Shown here: positions 6,158 to 14,969 of the stretch, piece by piece
Numbering within the stretch: the first letter of the stretch is position 1
How the letters are laid out: each line of letters opens with the position of its first letter
IMG/VR virus record: IMGVR_UViG_3300021959_000181
Coordinates: 1 to 34,677 of that record
From: a virus
Length of the DNA: 34,677 bases
Strand: one strand, 5' to 3'
Position numbers and translations under genes: made by a program
The notes under the pieces: model-generated
Told to the model about the DNA's origin: nothing
The model's database searches: none
The model's input: the letters and a program-made list of their open reading frames with translations, nothing else

Positions 6158-6715
6158 TTAGCAGTCTCCCTGGCAACGGTTAATCCATATGATCCAGCCG
6201 ATCCCCCAGGCCGCCGCTATTACGAATATAAATTTTAGTCCTTCGATTAAGTAACCGACAACTCGATCCCAAAATTCTTTTTCTTCTAGCTCTTTTTCTT
6301 TTGCTCTTTTCTTAGCCAGCACAGCTTGCTCTTTACGCTCATCGATGAGCCGTTCCCTGGTAGCCAGAATCTCATCCCAAGTTCCTTGGCCGTATTTGTT
6401 GTCAATACGGATTCCAAGATTTAATATCTTCCTATCCAGAGCTTTCTTTTCCAGCACCATAGCCGCAACCGAGCCGACAGAAGTCTCATCTTCCTCGTCC
6501 TCCTGGGTGGTGGCATTGAAAAAAGCTCGGAGCTTCGACTTAGGTTTTTTAGGTTTCTGTTTTACAGCCTGATCTATCTGATCTCTAACGTGGAATAGTT
6601 TGTCTAATCCGCTGTATAAACTTGTTGCAGACTCAGCCGTGTCCACCGCAGATGAAACTAGCTCAACTGTCTTCTTGGCTAGTGCAAATATCGCTAGTGA
6701 TTCTGCAACAACCAT
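6158..6715 (-). CDS. Coiled-coil protein with C-terminal membrane anchor
   Basis: A 185-aa protein: N-terminal helix rich in Ala and Val (ESLAIFALAKKTVELVSSAVD), a Lys/Pro linker (KQKPKKPKSK), a charged coiled coil (AVLAKKRAKEKELEEKEF, residues about 130-150) and one membrane span near the C-terminus (FIFVIAAAWGIGWIIWI), followed by RCQGDC. The plan is that of small phage membrane proteins found between tail fibre and lysis genes. The function is unknown. Confidence 0.68.
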   Translation of the reverse strand: MVVAESLAIFALAKKTVELVSSAVDTAESATSLYSGLDKLFHVRDQIDQAVKQKPKKPKSKLRAFFNATTQEDEEDETSVGSVAAMVLEKKALDRKILNLGIRIDNKYGQGTWDEILATRERLIDERKEQAVLAKKRAKEKELEEKEFWDRVVGYLIEGLKFIFVIAAAWGIGWIIWINRCQGDC

Positions 6716-6720
6716 ATCAT

Positions 6721-7092
6721 TTACTCAGGCTTGGGCAAATCAGCCTTGACCTTCTCACAGGCTGATATATACGCCGTCATTTTGCTATTGTCACCCTTCT
6801 GCGCCCAATAGTAAGCGTCAGCAAAGTCACGAATATCTGGATAAACTTCAGCCCTTGCAGACTTGTAAGCGACAGCATTGGCACTAGCTATGTCACTGTC
6901 ATCTTTACTCTTGTCGTAAGTTAAAGTTTCCTTGTCTGCGTCAACAACCCAATAATTGATACCGCCATCAGGCTTGGCACAAACGAACCCGCCATGCGTT
7001 GCAACATGGGCGTTGCAAAATTCCTCCGTGCCGTCTTGGTATTTAGTTATTTTGTTGTCAGCGTGACCGACTACTGCAATAAATTTTTCCAT
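6721..7092 (-). CDS. Tail-fibre-associated small protein
   Basis: A 123-aa protein directly downstream of the fibre gene (9 bp gap). The C-terminal half, ARAEVYPDIRDFADAYYWAQ to KVKADLPKPE, matches the pattern R-x-x-x-YP-x-I-x-x-x-x-DA-x-x-x-x-x-x-x-D ... K-x-x-x-PKP seen in small proteins after phage fibre genes. The N-terminal half (GHADNKITKYQDGTEEFCNA) looks like an independent beta-rich domain. It may be a fibre chaperone or receptor-specificity factor. Confidence 0.6.
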   Translation of the reverse strand: MEKFIAVVGHADNKITKYQDGTEEFCNAHVATHGGFVCAKPDGGINYWVVDADKETLTYDKSKDDSDIASANAVAYKSARAEVYPDIRDFADAYYWAQKGDNSKMTAYISACEKVKADLPKPE

Positions 7093-7101
7093 GTTTTTTG
7101 C

Positions 7102-9351
7102 CTACATATACATGATGTTGATTGTGCCAGCGTCAAAAGTTTCTGAACCACCCTTAGTGGTTATGCGAACTTGAGTTAATTCTGCTGATAAATCCTTAGA
7201 ACCTGCACCCCACGAATGATCGAAACCATCTCTTCTAAATGAACTACTTGAAGTCCAAGTGTGGTTTGTTGGATGATGTAGTGACAGTATCATTTGCCCT
7301 CCAAAAGCATTGCCAGCTCCATCTACATTTATGCCAAAACCTTGGCTTTCGTTACTGTTTGGTGTGCCGTCCGAACCCAATGAACCATTTGTGTTTGCAC
7401 TGCGCTGAGACCTATAATCTGATGTCTCTATTCCCGAACTCGTTCCAAGTTGAACCATCCATTCATCTCCACCAGAGCTACTAAAGTCGTGCATGGTAAC
7501 AACTATAAAACTAATTCCAGATGGTATAGAGCCAAACGTCAGGGATGTTCCTGATCCAGCTTGTGGGGTGGCATGTGTAAATCCAGCAGACACAGCGGCA
7601 AATACAGGAACACTCCCTGCACCCTGTGACTTTAAAAAGTGTCCAGATGTTCCAGCACTTACAGTCGCTGGATTGCCAGAGGCATCCCATGTAATAAGTT
7701 CGCCATCCGTACCACTTGTAATTTTAGCAAGAGTTACTGCATCATCCGCAATGTTAGCTGTTGCTATGGTTCCATAGCTCACATCTGTCCCGTCAGATTT
7801 TAATACAGTATTAGCTGAACCAACCGCTAATCTTGCCGTTGCATTGGAACTGTTACGAACAATAATATCGCCTCGTGTGGTCATTGGATCATCTAAACTA
7901 CCCGCATTACCAGAGCGAGTAAAATGAACTAAAACGGCATCAGAATTTGAAAAACTACCAGAGCTATCAACATGGGTTAATGCTAGTTTTACATAACCAC
8001 TTGCATCGGTGGATGCCCCACTAATTTTATATATAGCAAAATTTTGCTGTGCGGCTTTTTTAACAATAGTAACCTGACCACGATCACTTGTATTTGTAGA
8101 GTCATCCCAGGTTAATAGAAAAGCACTTACGTCTGGGTTACCAGAAGCGGAAGATGTATCATCTAAATAAGCGGCTGTTACCGAACCAAGTGTTCCATTA
8201 TTAAGGCGTATATTCCCAGCACCTGGATCACTATCAGTTGTGGTTGTGCTGAAGGTATAAGGCAATCCACCAAAACCATCTGGGCCCGTGGCACCTGTGC
8301 TACCTGTGCTTCCCGTGCTTCCCGTGCTACCTGTGCTTCCTGTATCGCCTTTCAAACCAGTTCTACTAAAGCTGATCCGAACAGAGTCTGAATTGCTAAT
8401 AGTCCCATTGCTTGAAACATGGCTCACTGCAATCTGTGCCCAGCCAGAATTGTCCGTCAGCCCTGTGATGTTAAATATGGCAAAAGTTGCTGGGGTTCCA
8501 GATTTGACGATCTGAAGCTGGCCCTTGACCGTGCTTGTTGAGTCGTCCCAGGTGGCTATAAACGCATTGATATCTGGGTTGCCGCTGTCAGCCGTAGTGT
8601 CATCAATTGCTATTGCAGATACTGAACTGGTAGTTGCGTGATTATATCTGAGGGCTCCCGTGCCAGGGTCAGCCATACTGGTGCTATTTGACCAGGTATA
8701 TTTAAATGCGACTGATGCAACATCTGATGCCGCTGTTGTAGCACTAGATGCGGCGGCAGTAGCTGATGAGGCGGCGGCTGTCGCACTACTAGCGGCGGCA
8801 GTCGCATTAGTTGAAGCAGACGTAATCTGTGTGGTCGTTGGACCAAGCTCCAAGGCCGTGCCATCGCTGTCATAGGCAATAACCTTGCTGGCATTGTTAC
8901 TAGCTGTTGCATCATAAGGCCAGTTCAATGGGCCGCTGGTTCCACTACCTGACGTTGTACGGGTAGTCGTGGAGGCAAGCTGAATATTGCGTGATAATTC
9001 AGTCTCAATTTGCTGGTCGTTAATTGTCAGTCTGTCCAGGGCATCATTGATTGACGCGGCAGTGAAGTCACCGCCAGTAGTGTAGTCAGTTGTCCTGGCA
9101 ATAGCCTGATCGCTTTCTATTGTAACCACTGCATCAGACGCTGGCTCATTCCCGCTGGTAAATGTGACCGATCCTGTGCCATCAGCGGCATAGGCTGTTG
9201 TGTAATGTGTGCTTACAGTTTTGACAGTAGAGCCCACGCTGACTTTTATGTCTGTCGCCGCCAGGACTTTAAAGGCAAAGCTGTACGGCCCCGCCGATCC
9301 GGTGCTTGTGTATTGTACTTTTCTGTGGACTGCTTCTACTGTTATTGCCAT
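7102..9351 (-). CDS. Tail fibre protein with T7-type N-terminus and collagen-like stretch
   Basis: Receptor-binding fibre. Residues 1-130 (VQYTSTGSAGPYSFAFKVLA to RLTINDQQIETELSRNI) resemble the T7 gp17 N-terminal domain that anchors the fibre to the tail. An Ala/Ser heptad-like repeat (ATAAASS, about 170-210) suggests a trimeric coiled coil. Two related beta-modules (about 217-335 and 362-487) share DDxxxxSGNPDxxAFxxTWDDST and SNSDxVxxxFxRxG; between them lies a Gly-x-y run (GDTGSTGSTGSTG, about 337-355). The C-terminal part is presumably the receptor tip. The start follows AGAGG 8-9 nt upstream, and a promoter-like element lies just before the gene. Confidence 0.9.
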   Translation of the reverse strand: MAITVEAVHRKVQYTSTGSAGPYSFAFKVLAATDIKVSVGSTVKTVSTHYTTAYAADGTGSVTFTSGNEPASDAVVTIESDQAIARTTDYTTGGDFTAASINDALDRLTINDQQIETELSRNIQLASTTTRTTSGSGTSGPLNWPYDATASNNASKVIAYDSDGTALELGPTTTQITSASTNATAAASSATAAASSATAAASSATTAASDVASVAFKYTWSNSTSMADPGTGALRYNHATTSSVSAIAIDDTTADSGNPDINAFIATWDDSTSTVKGQLQIVKSGTPATFAIFNITGLTDNSGWAQIAVSHVSSNGTISNSDSVRISFSRTGLKGDTGSTGSTGSTGSTGSTGATGPDGFGGLPYTFSTTTTDSDPGAGNIRLNNGTLGSVTAAYLDDTSSASGNPDVSAFLLTWDDSTNTSDRGQVTIVKKAAQQNFAIYKISGASTDASGYVKLALTHVDSSGSFSNSDAVLVHFTRSGNAGSLDDPMTTRGDIIVRNSSNATARLAVGSANTVLKSDGTDVSYGTIATANIADDAVTLAKITSGTDGELITWDASGNPATVSAGTSGHFLKSQGAGSVPVFAAVSAGFTHATPQAGSGTSLTFGSIPSGISFIVVTMHDFSSSGGDEWMVQLGTSSGIETSDYRSQRSANTNGSLGSDGTPNSNESQGFGINVDGAGNAFGGQMILSLHHPTNHTWTSSSSFRRDGFDHSWGAGSKDLSAELTQVRITTKGGSETFDAGTINIMYM

Positions 9352-9360
9352 GTCATACCT

Positions 9361-9390
9361 CTTAACGTGTTATATACCCTTTTGACACTA
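9361..9390 (-). promoter_or_regulatory. Promoter-like element upstream of the fibre gene (element A)
   Basis: On the minus strand this 30-bp stretch begins TAGTGTCAAAAGGGTATATA and ends GTTAAG, 9 bp before the fibre ATG. It matches the element upstream of the capsid gene at 24 of 30 positions. TATATA could be a -10 box but no sigma70 -35 sits at normal spacing. Activator-dependent promoter or operator is inferred from its recurrence only in intergenic gaps. Confidence 0.6.
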
Positions 9391-9402
9391 ATGTTAAAAA
9401 AA

Positions 9403-12333
9403 TTATTGCAAAGGTTTTCTTCCTAAACTCAGCATATCTTTTCTGTAATCTTCTTTTGCTTTTAGTTCAGTGCCTTCAGCAAAAATTACATCAAGAACTT
9501 CCTCTTTTCTATTGTTCATAATATTACGCAAAAACTCTAATCGCTCACCTGGATCAGACTCAATGTAATATGTTTCATCAATTAATTGCTCCATCTCGCC
9601 AATCATATCCAGACCATCACCATAGTCGTGCAGGTTCATATCTAAAATCATCTCATTGTATTGATCACTAGTGAGCTTGATGCCACGTTGTGTTTTACTT
9701 GGCATCCTTAATCCAAGTCCAAGATTAACCATTTCTTTGTCTACAATGTTATCTTTAGAATCAATAACTCGAATAGGTGATATGTAACACCAACCGCCGT
9801 TTTCGCATTGCTTCATAGTTTGGCCCCACAGATTTAATTTTTCTGGAACTTCATCAGAAAAAAATGGGCTGCGTGACTTAGCTCGGTTAAGTGCCTTATA
9901 CCAACCTCGTGCCATTGGGCTTGTGTAAAATTCATTTTGTGTTTGTTCTGTTGTTGGATCAACATTAGATGCACCTGGGTTCATTCCACGTTCAATGGTA
10001 GCTGTTAAAGACCCAGTTGGCCCAGGCATAGCAGTCATCAAGGCACCCGCAAATTTCTCAGTAATAAGTTCACCAAAACGCCTCGCTTTGTCGTGCCCAC
10101 TTTCATATTCACTGCCAGCAACTTCAGCGATTTCAAATACACCTTGGAGCATTGGTAATTGTTTTAACTGCTCATACAAAGAAGCACCGGCATCAATTGT
10201 TAATTTTGTTAGAGTGTCCTCATCATCCTCATACTGAGAAAACTCTGAATAATCAGAACTCATTGCAAGTATTCCGGCAATGGGAGCCAGCCGCCCGTAT
10301 TGAACACTAGTCCATTTACCATCTTTGCCTTTGAAGGCAAACGAGTAAGGTTCTAAACCACTACGTTTCCAGGCTGTTCGAGCGTTAGCATCTTTCGGCC
10401 CCATGCCTGTAATCTTAAAGTCTGGCATTACCTCACCAGTAGCGTACATAGCTGTTAATGCAAAAGCACTAGAACCAAGAATAAATTTAGACATGGCAAT
10501 ATCTGCACTTGCTCCACCGGCTCTCATGTCTCTCCAAAAAGCTGGGGTCATACCGGCTACCGGAGTACGCTCTAATGTTTCAGACACAATATTCATTGGG
10601 GTCTTAAAAAACGGCACAAATATTTTCATTAAGGGATGAGAGAACCCGCCCTGTGCCCAACGTGCAATTTTACCTAGATCACCCTGGAAGGTTGTTCGTA
10701 CTGCAAAATCTTCGGCACCTTTAACAATCGTTGCATCGTGCCCAGCTAATATACGGGCACCTTCTAAAACTGCGTCATCCTGTGACATACCGTTATTAAT
10801 CAATTCAGTCATGCGGCGATTTGCAAGTGCTTCCAACTCCATGCGATATAGAACGCCTTTGGCAAACTCATCCTCCATTAACAACATCCGAGAGCCTAAA
10901 GCCCGAACTGTCATTCCATATGCATCAATAGCCTTTGCAAATCCGTTGTTCTCAATATTAAGATATTCGCTGGATATAGCTTTATCTACACGGTTGTCTA
11001 TTTTAGAAGCACCTCTACCGAATGAGCCTTCTTCCTTCATTGCCGCTTTATAAGCCGCCTTGCTTCCAATCTCTAGCCCTCGCCCAAGTGACTGCAACAT
11101 ACTCCATGCTTCAGTCATCTGCACTCGTTCGGTGCCGCCCAAGCCTGTAAAAATATTCACAGGAATTTTTGTACCCATACCTTCTTTAGATAAAAATCTT
11201 TTTGCTGATGTTAGTTGACTTTTTTCTTGTTTAGTCAAATCAGTTTTTTTGCTTAATTTACTAACAAGGTTTTTAGCTTTTAAATTAGTTAAACCTTTTT
11301 GAGCTGTTGTTCTTAAACTTCCTATCACCCCAGCTAATGCTCTCTCTGGAACTTGCATAGCTCCGAACACCGTATTGCCTACAATATTCACTGCATGAGT
11401 TACGGGTGATGATAATAACGAATTGACAAATGCTTCTGCAAAAACGTCTAACCCTTTTTGCCAAATAGTTCTCATGTAACGAGCCTTGTGAGCTTGTGTC
11501 GGCAAAGATAAATAAGCAGCCTTAAAGTTATCCAGCCCTTCTTTATCAGTTCCATATCGTGCCAGCATTTCTGGAACACTTGAAAGTCTACTTGTATCTA
11601 ATGCACCAATTTTTCCAGAGTGTGCTAATACAGCCATAGCACGGCCACCCTCTGTGATCGCTCCAGATGTTTGTATTTCAATTGATCCAGCGAGTGGCAA
11701 GAATTGCAATAAATCAGCGTCATCATATTTACCGCCACCAGAAGCAATATCTCCCATGATGTCATCAAGATGGTTCATTGCATTTAGTCGCACCCATATC
11801 GCCCGTGCCATTTCTACATCGTTGAAGGCTTCACCTTTTTTTCTTTTCAATAACTGTATAGCCGCTTCATCCCATCCAATAGATTGAGCATCTTTAACAA
11901 TTTGATCCATTGTTCGGGTGTGCCGTCTTGCTACGGAAATATCTTCTTTCCATAAACGGTGCAATGTTTCTACATATTGTTTTTGACTGTCTTCAAGATT
12001 CATTTGCCTTAAATTTGGCATAGGAATTTTTATTTCAGTGTCAGGGCCAACGTCTAATATTTTTCTAAATTCGTCAGCTTTAGACGGATCAATTGGATTG
12101 ATAACAATTTGCCCTTCAATTAATTCAGCGGGGGGCACATCCTGTTTAGGTGGCACAGGAACTTCATCTGCCGCTTCCTTCAATGCCTTACCCATACGAC
12201 CAACAGACGACAACATTGCTACGTCAGTCTCTTCTGGTTCGGGCTGTGCTACTTCTGGCAAGACTAATTGAGGAGCTTCCAGCGGCATCTCTTGCTGTGG
12301 GTCTTCAATAATTAAATTTGGATCAGTTGCCAT
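9403..12333 (-). CDS. Large internal virion protein (gp16-like, ejected core)
   Basis: A 976-aa protein in the position of T7 gp16. The N-terminus is acidic and Pro-rich; the middle has long helices. AEAFVNSLLSSPVTHAVNIVGN and MKIFVPFFKTPMNIVSETLERTP are segments typical of large virion-ejected or polyvalent proteins of alphaproteobacterial phages. In T7 the equivalent protein forms the periplasmic and inner-membrane part of the DNA ejection channel and carries a transglycosylase, but no transglycosylase motif is evident here. The start shares a TAATG junction with the preceding gene. AT-rich codon use sets it apart from the head genes. Confidence 0.7.
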   Translation of the reverse strand: MATDPNLIIEDPQQEMPLEAPQLVLPEVAQPEPEETDVAMLSSVGRMGKALKEAADEVPVPPKQDVPPAELIEGQIVINPIDPSKADEFRKILDVGPDTEIKIPMPNLRQMNLEDSQKQYVETLHRLWKEDISVARRHTRTMDQIVKDAQSIGWDEAAIQLLKRKKGEAFNDVEMARAIWVRLNAMNHLDDIMGDIASGGGKYDDADLLQFLPLAGSIEIQTSGAITEGGRAMAVLAHSGKIGALDTSRLSSVPEMLARYGTDKEGLDNFKAAYLSLPTQAHKARYMRTIWQKGLDVFAEAFVNSLLSSPVTHAVNIVGNTVFGAMQVPERALAGVIGSLRTTAQKGLTNLKAKNLVSKLSKKTDLTKQEKSQLTSAKRFLSKEGMGTKIPVNIFTGLGGTERVQMTEAWSMLQSLGRGLEIGSKAAYKAAMKEEGSFGRGASKIDNRVDKAISSEYLNIENNGFAKAIDAYGMTVRALGSRMLLMEDEFAKGVLYRMELEALANRRMTELINNGMSQDDAVLEGARILAGHDATIVKGAEDFAVRTTFQGDLGKIARWAQGGFSHPLMKIFVPFFKTPMNIVSETLERTPVAGMTPAFWRDMRAGGASADIAMSKFILGSSAFALTAMYATGEVMPDFKITGMGPKDANARTAWKRSGLEPYSFAFKGKDGKWTSVQYGRLAPIAGILAMSSDYSEFSQYEDDEDTLTKLTIDAGASLYEQLKQLPMLQGVFEIAEVAGSEYESGHDKARRFGELITEKFAGALMTAMPGPTGSLTATIERGMNPGASNVDPTTEQTQNEFYTSPMARGWYKALNRAKSRSPFFSDEVPEKLNLWGQTMKQCENGGWCYISPIRVIDSKDNIVDKEMVNLGLGLRMPSKTQRGIKLTSDQYNEMILDMNLHDYGDGLDMIGEMEQLIDETYYIESDPGERLEFLRNIMNNRKEEVLDVIFAEGTELKAKEDYRKDMLSLGRKPLQ

Positions 12334-14969
12334 TAACCACCTCCTTCAACTGGAGGCGGGGTGGCCTCTAAGTTTATTTTTTTGCCGTTGCCTTTTTTTT
12401 GCTTGGCTTCATTGATGAGTCTTGAGAAGAGGTTTTCAAGTTCGCTCCTGTCAGGATCGAGTAACTCTGCCTCTGATCTCTCATCTTTTCTGGCTTGTCC
12501 ACTAAAGTAACTTTTGTAATTGCCACCGCTTTGATCCTTTGTCCAATCGTTTCGCAACTTTGTTAGGTCTGCTTCCATAATGTCTACTTGGGCATCAAAA
12601 CCTAACCTATCTGTTATATCAGATAATTCTTTGTTTGCAAAATTCAATATATATTCTTGAGCCTGTTTAACAGTTAATGGACTATTTTTTATAGCATCAT
12701 AATCAATGATTATTTTGATACCAGCTTTTCCATCAATAATAATTGGCTGATACCCTCTAAATAATTCATTTGGTTCAGCTTCAGAAATTGCATTGAACAA
12801 TTCTTTTAGTCGTTCTGAATCCCGTAAATCATTGTTGCCCTCTGCTATAATATCTACGGCAAAGTTCTTAGGGTTAGCTGTTATTGTTTTTGGTGCATTA
12901 ACCCAAACTTCTGTTTGATTAAGCAAATACCCCAATTCAGCCGCAATTTTAATTGCCGTATCTTTTGATGCTATAGCTTGTTGTACTGTTGAAGGGTTCT
13001 GAAATAATTCCCAACCACCCGTGCCATGCACAACATTGCCAAGGCTGACACCATTTCTTTTTCCTACAACATCAATGGCTTTTGCAGTAACTTCGTCATT
13101 TATACTTATTTTAGATGCCTCATCTAGATTTGCGTAATCATCACCAAACTTTGTTGCCCACGGTGAACCAGCACCAGGGTCAACTTCCATTGAAATTCTG
13201 CGTGTGTTTCTTGCAAAAGCATCGACAACATCACCGCCAGTATTTGGTGTGCCATACATTTCAGACAATTGCATCCACCCAATAGCTTGGACTTCAGCCG
13301 GTTCCCAATCAGATTTGCCCATCCAATTAATTGAATTAAGATGATCTGTTAACTCTGCACCAAACATTGCTCTATTTTCGTACATTGCACCTTTTATGCC
13401 GCCACCTCCAAAATCAATGACAATGCTATCTGGCACATCATAACCAAGTCCCTTCATGTGGTTTATATATGTTTCATCAACAAGCCCCATGTCTCTTGCC
13501 GTGTGAACATCTACAACAAATGGGGCACCGCCAGCCGGATCATTGTTCATTAATGAGCGAACATTTTTGCCATAACCGCTGTCAATAAAATCAGATATTT
13601 TTTGCCCAGCACCGCCAGTAATTTTTGACTGTGTTAGAATATCAATAACAATTTTATTTGCTGACGGAAGACCTTTGCCTTTTATCTGGTTTTTTGGCAC
13701 ACCAGCTTTTACTTGCTCATAAACAAACAATACATCATTTAGCGTCTGGCTTGGGCTAGAGTTTTGTTGCCCAGCAAACCAAGCATCAGTAAGTCGTGCA
13801 ATTTCTTCGGGGTCGCCATCAGCTTGCTTTTGAAATTCTCCAAAAACTTTTTTGTACCATTGTGATGTTTTTATAATTTCATCTTGCGACATTGTAGCTT
13901 CAATGCGTGACTGCCAATCCTCTGGCCTAATATCGCCAACAGTTAGATCAGGCAAGCCAGACCCAGCCGGTGCCTTAATAACTGTTCTTTGGTTCTTTGG
14001 TTGACCTGGATACACTTTGCCTTTTGTCTCAATTTCTTCAATTCTTTTTGTATGTAAACGCACATTATTTTTACCAATTTCTTCTGAAAATAAAATACCG
14101 CCTTCAGACCTAATTTCAGTTGTGCCAATTCCTCTTGATACTTCTGGCGTGGCAGAAACATCCTCAATGCTTAAACCCACTGGCATAGGCGACTTGCCAT
14201 CCTTAAAACGCTGAACGCTCTCCTGATACTTGGGGCTATTCCTAATTGCTCGATAAGCCATACCAATACCTTCGATGGCACGTTCAGCAACTAACCCCAA
14301 AGGGCCACCTTCAAGGAACCGGCGGGGAGCATTTTTAAGCCGCTCCATGAAAGCATTTTCGTCCTCCTGGGCTCCCAAGCCAGCATCTAACATTGCTCGA
14401 ATATCAGACGATTCATCGATAAGCTGGATACCCATCTCCAACAATGTCTGATCCTTTGGTGCAACGGCGGCAACTTCAGCGGCACCATAGCCTAGAGCTT
14501 CAGACAAATATCGACTGCCAATTCCAGCGGCCTTAAATGTTCTAGCCGCTAACGCACCAGGGGCAACAATCTGCGATAATGGTTCTGCAATCATGGCTGA
14601 CACTTCTTGGGTTGTGCCTTCCAGTTGCGTTGCCTCTGCAAGTGCCTCGTTAGCCTCTGACAAGCCAGGGACGTTTTCTCGCAACCAGGGCATTACAGTT
14701 GAACTGTAAAAACCGCCCGTCAAAGTATCGCCAATTTCCTGTCCCGCTTTTTGCAAGCCGGTAACTGCCCCACTACCAACACCTTTTAGAACATCGCCAA
14801 TAGCATCCATGACCGTGTTTTCTTCTGGAGCGGCTGGAGCCTCTGCTTCCATAGGGGGCGGTGGCGGCACAACATTGTAACCAGTAGACGAACCACGAAC
14901 ATCGCTTGGCTGAAATACTTCACGGGTTTCAAAGCGTTGCCTGACTAGATTATCGAACCTCTCATCCAT
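12333..14969 (-). CDS. Large internal virion protein, polyvalent type
   Basis: About 878 aa. The N-terminal third has a Pro-rich stretch (VVPPPPPMEAEAP) and hydrophobic helices (IAEPLSQIVAPGALAARTF). The middle part (residues about 430-610) contains NKIVIDILTQSKITGGAGQK, GGAPFVVDVHTARDMGLVD and EVQAIGWMQLSEMYG, a block found in large polyvalent phage proteins (I recall the name DUF7178) and predicted to be enzymatic or DNA-associated. The C-terminus is charged. The gene lies between two internal-virion genes, so co-packaging and ejection with DNA is likely. ATG 14969 is preferred over 14972. Confidence 0.65.
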   Translation of the reverse strand: MDERFDNLVRQRFETREVFQPSDVRGSSTGYNVVPPPPPMEAEAPAAPEENTVMDAIGDVLKGVGSGAVTGLQKAGQEIGDTLTGGFYSSTVMPWLRENVPGLSEANEALAEATQLEGTTQEVSAMIAEPLSQIVAPGALAARTFKAAGIGSRYLSEALGYGAAEVAAVAPKDQTLLEMGIQLIDESSDIRAMLDAGLGAQEDENAFMERLKNAPRRFLEGGPLGLVAERAIEGIGMAYRAIRNSPKYQESVQRFKDGKSPMPVGLSIEDVSATPEVSRGIGTTEIRSEGGILFSEEIGKNNVRLHTKRIEEIETKGKVYPGQPKNQRTVIKAPAGSGLPDLTVGDIRPEDWQSRIEATMSQDEIIKTSQWYKKVFGEFQKQADGDPEEIARLTDAWFAGQQNSSPSQTLNDVLFVYEQVKAGVPKNQIKGKGLPSANKIVIDILTQSKITGGAGQKISDFIDSGYGKNVRSLMNNDPAGGAPFVVDVHTARDMGLVDETYINHMKGLGYDVPDSIVIDFGGGGIKGAMYENRAMFGAELTDHLNSINWMGKSDWEPAEVQAIGWMQLSEMYGTPNTGGDVVDAFARNTRRISMEVDPGAGSPWATKFGDDYANLDEASKISINDEVTAKAIDVVGKRNGVSLGNVVHGTGGWELFQNPSTVQQAIASKDTAIKIAAELGYLLNQTEVWVNAPKTITANPKNFAVDIIAEGNNDLRDSERLKELFNAISEAEPNELFRGYQPIIIDGKAGIKIIIDYDAIKNSPLTVKQAQEYILNFANKELSDITDRLGFDAQVDIMEADLTKLRNDWTKDQSGGNYKSYFSGQARKDERSEAELLDPDRSELENLFSRLINEAKQKKGNGKKINLEATPPPVEGGG

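Noticed and set aside
8610-8915. 101-aa ORF on the minus strand in the fibre gene
   Set aside because: Out-of-frame reading of the fibre's Ala/Ser repeat, giving low-complexity Leu/Gln/Pro.
9361-9390. T7-type RNA polymerase promoter
   Set aside because: No phage RNA polymerase gene is in the window and the sequence does not resemble known T7-group promoter cores; left as an unassigned promoter-like element.
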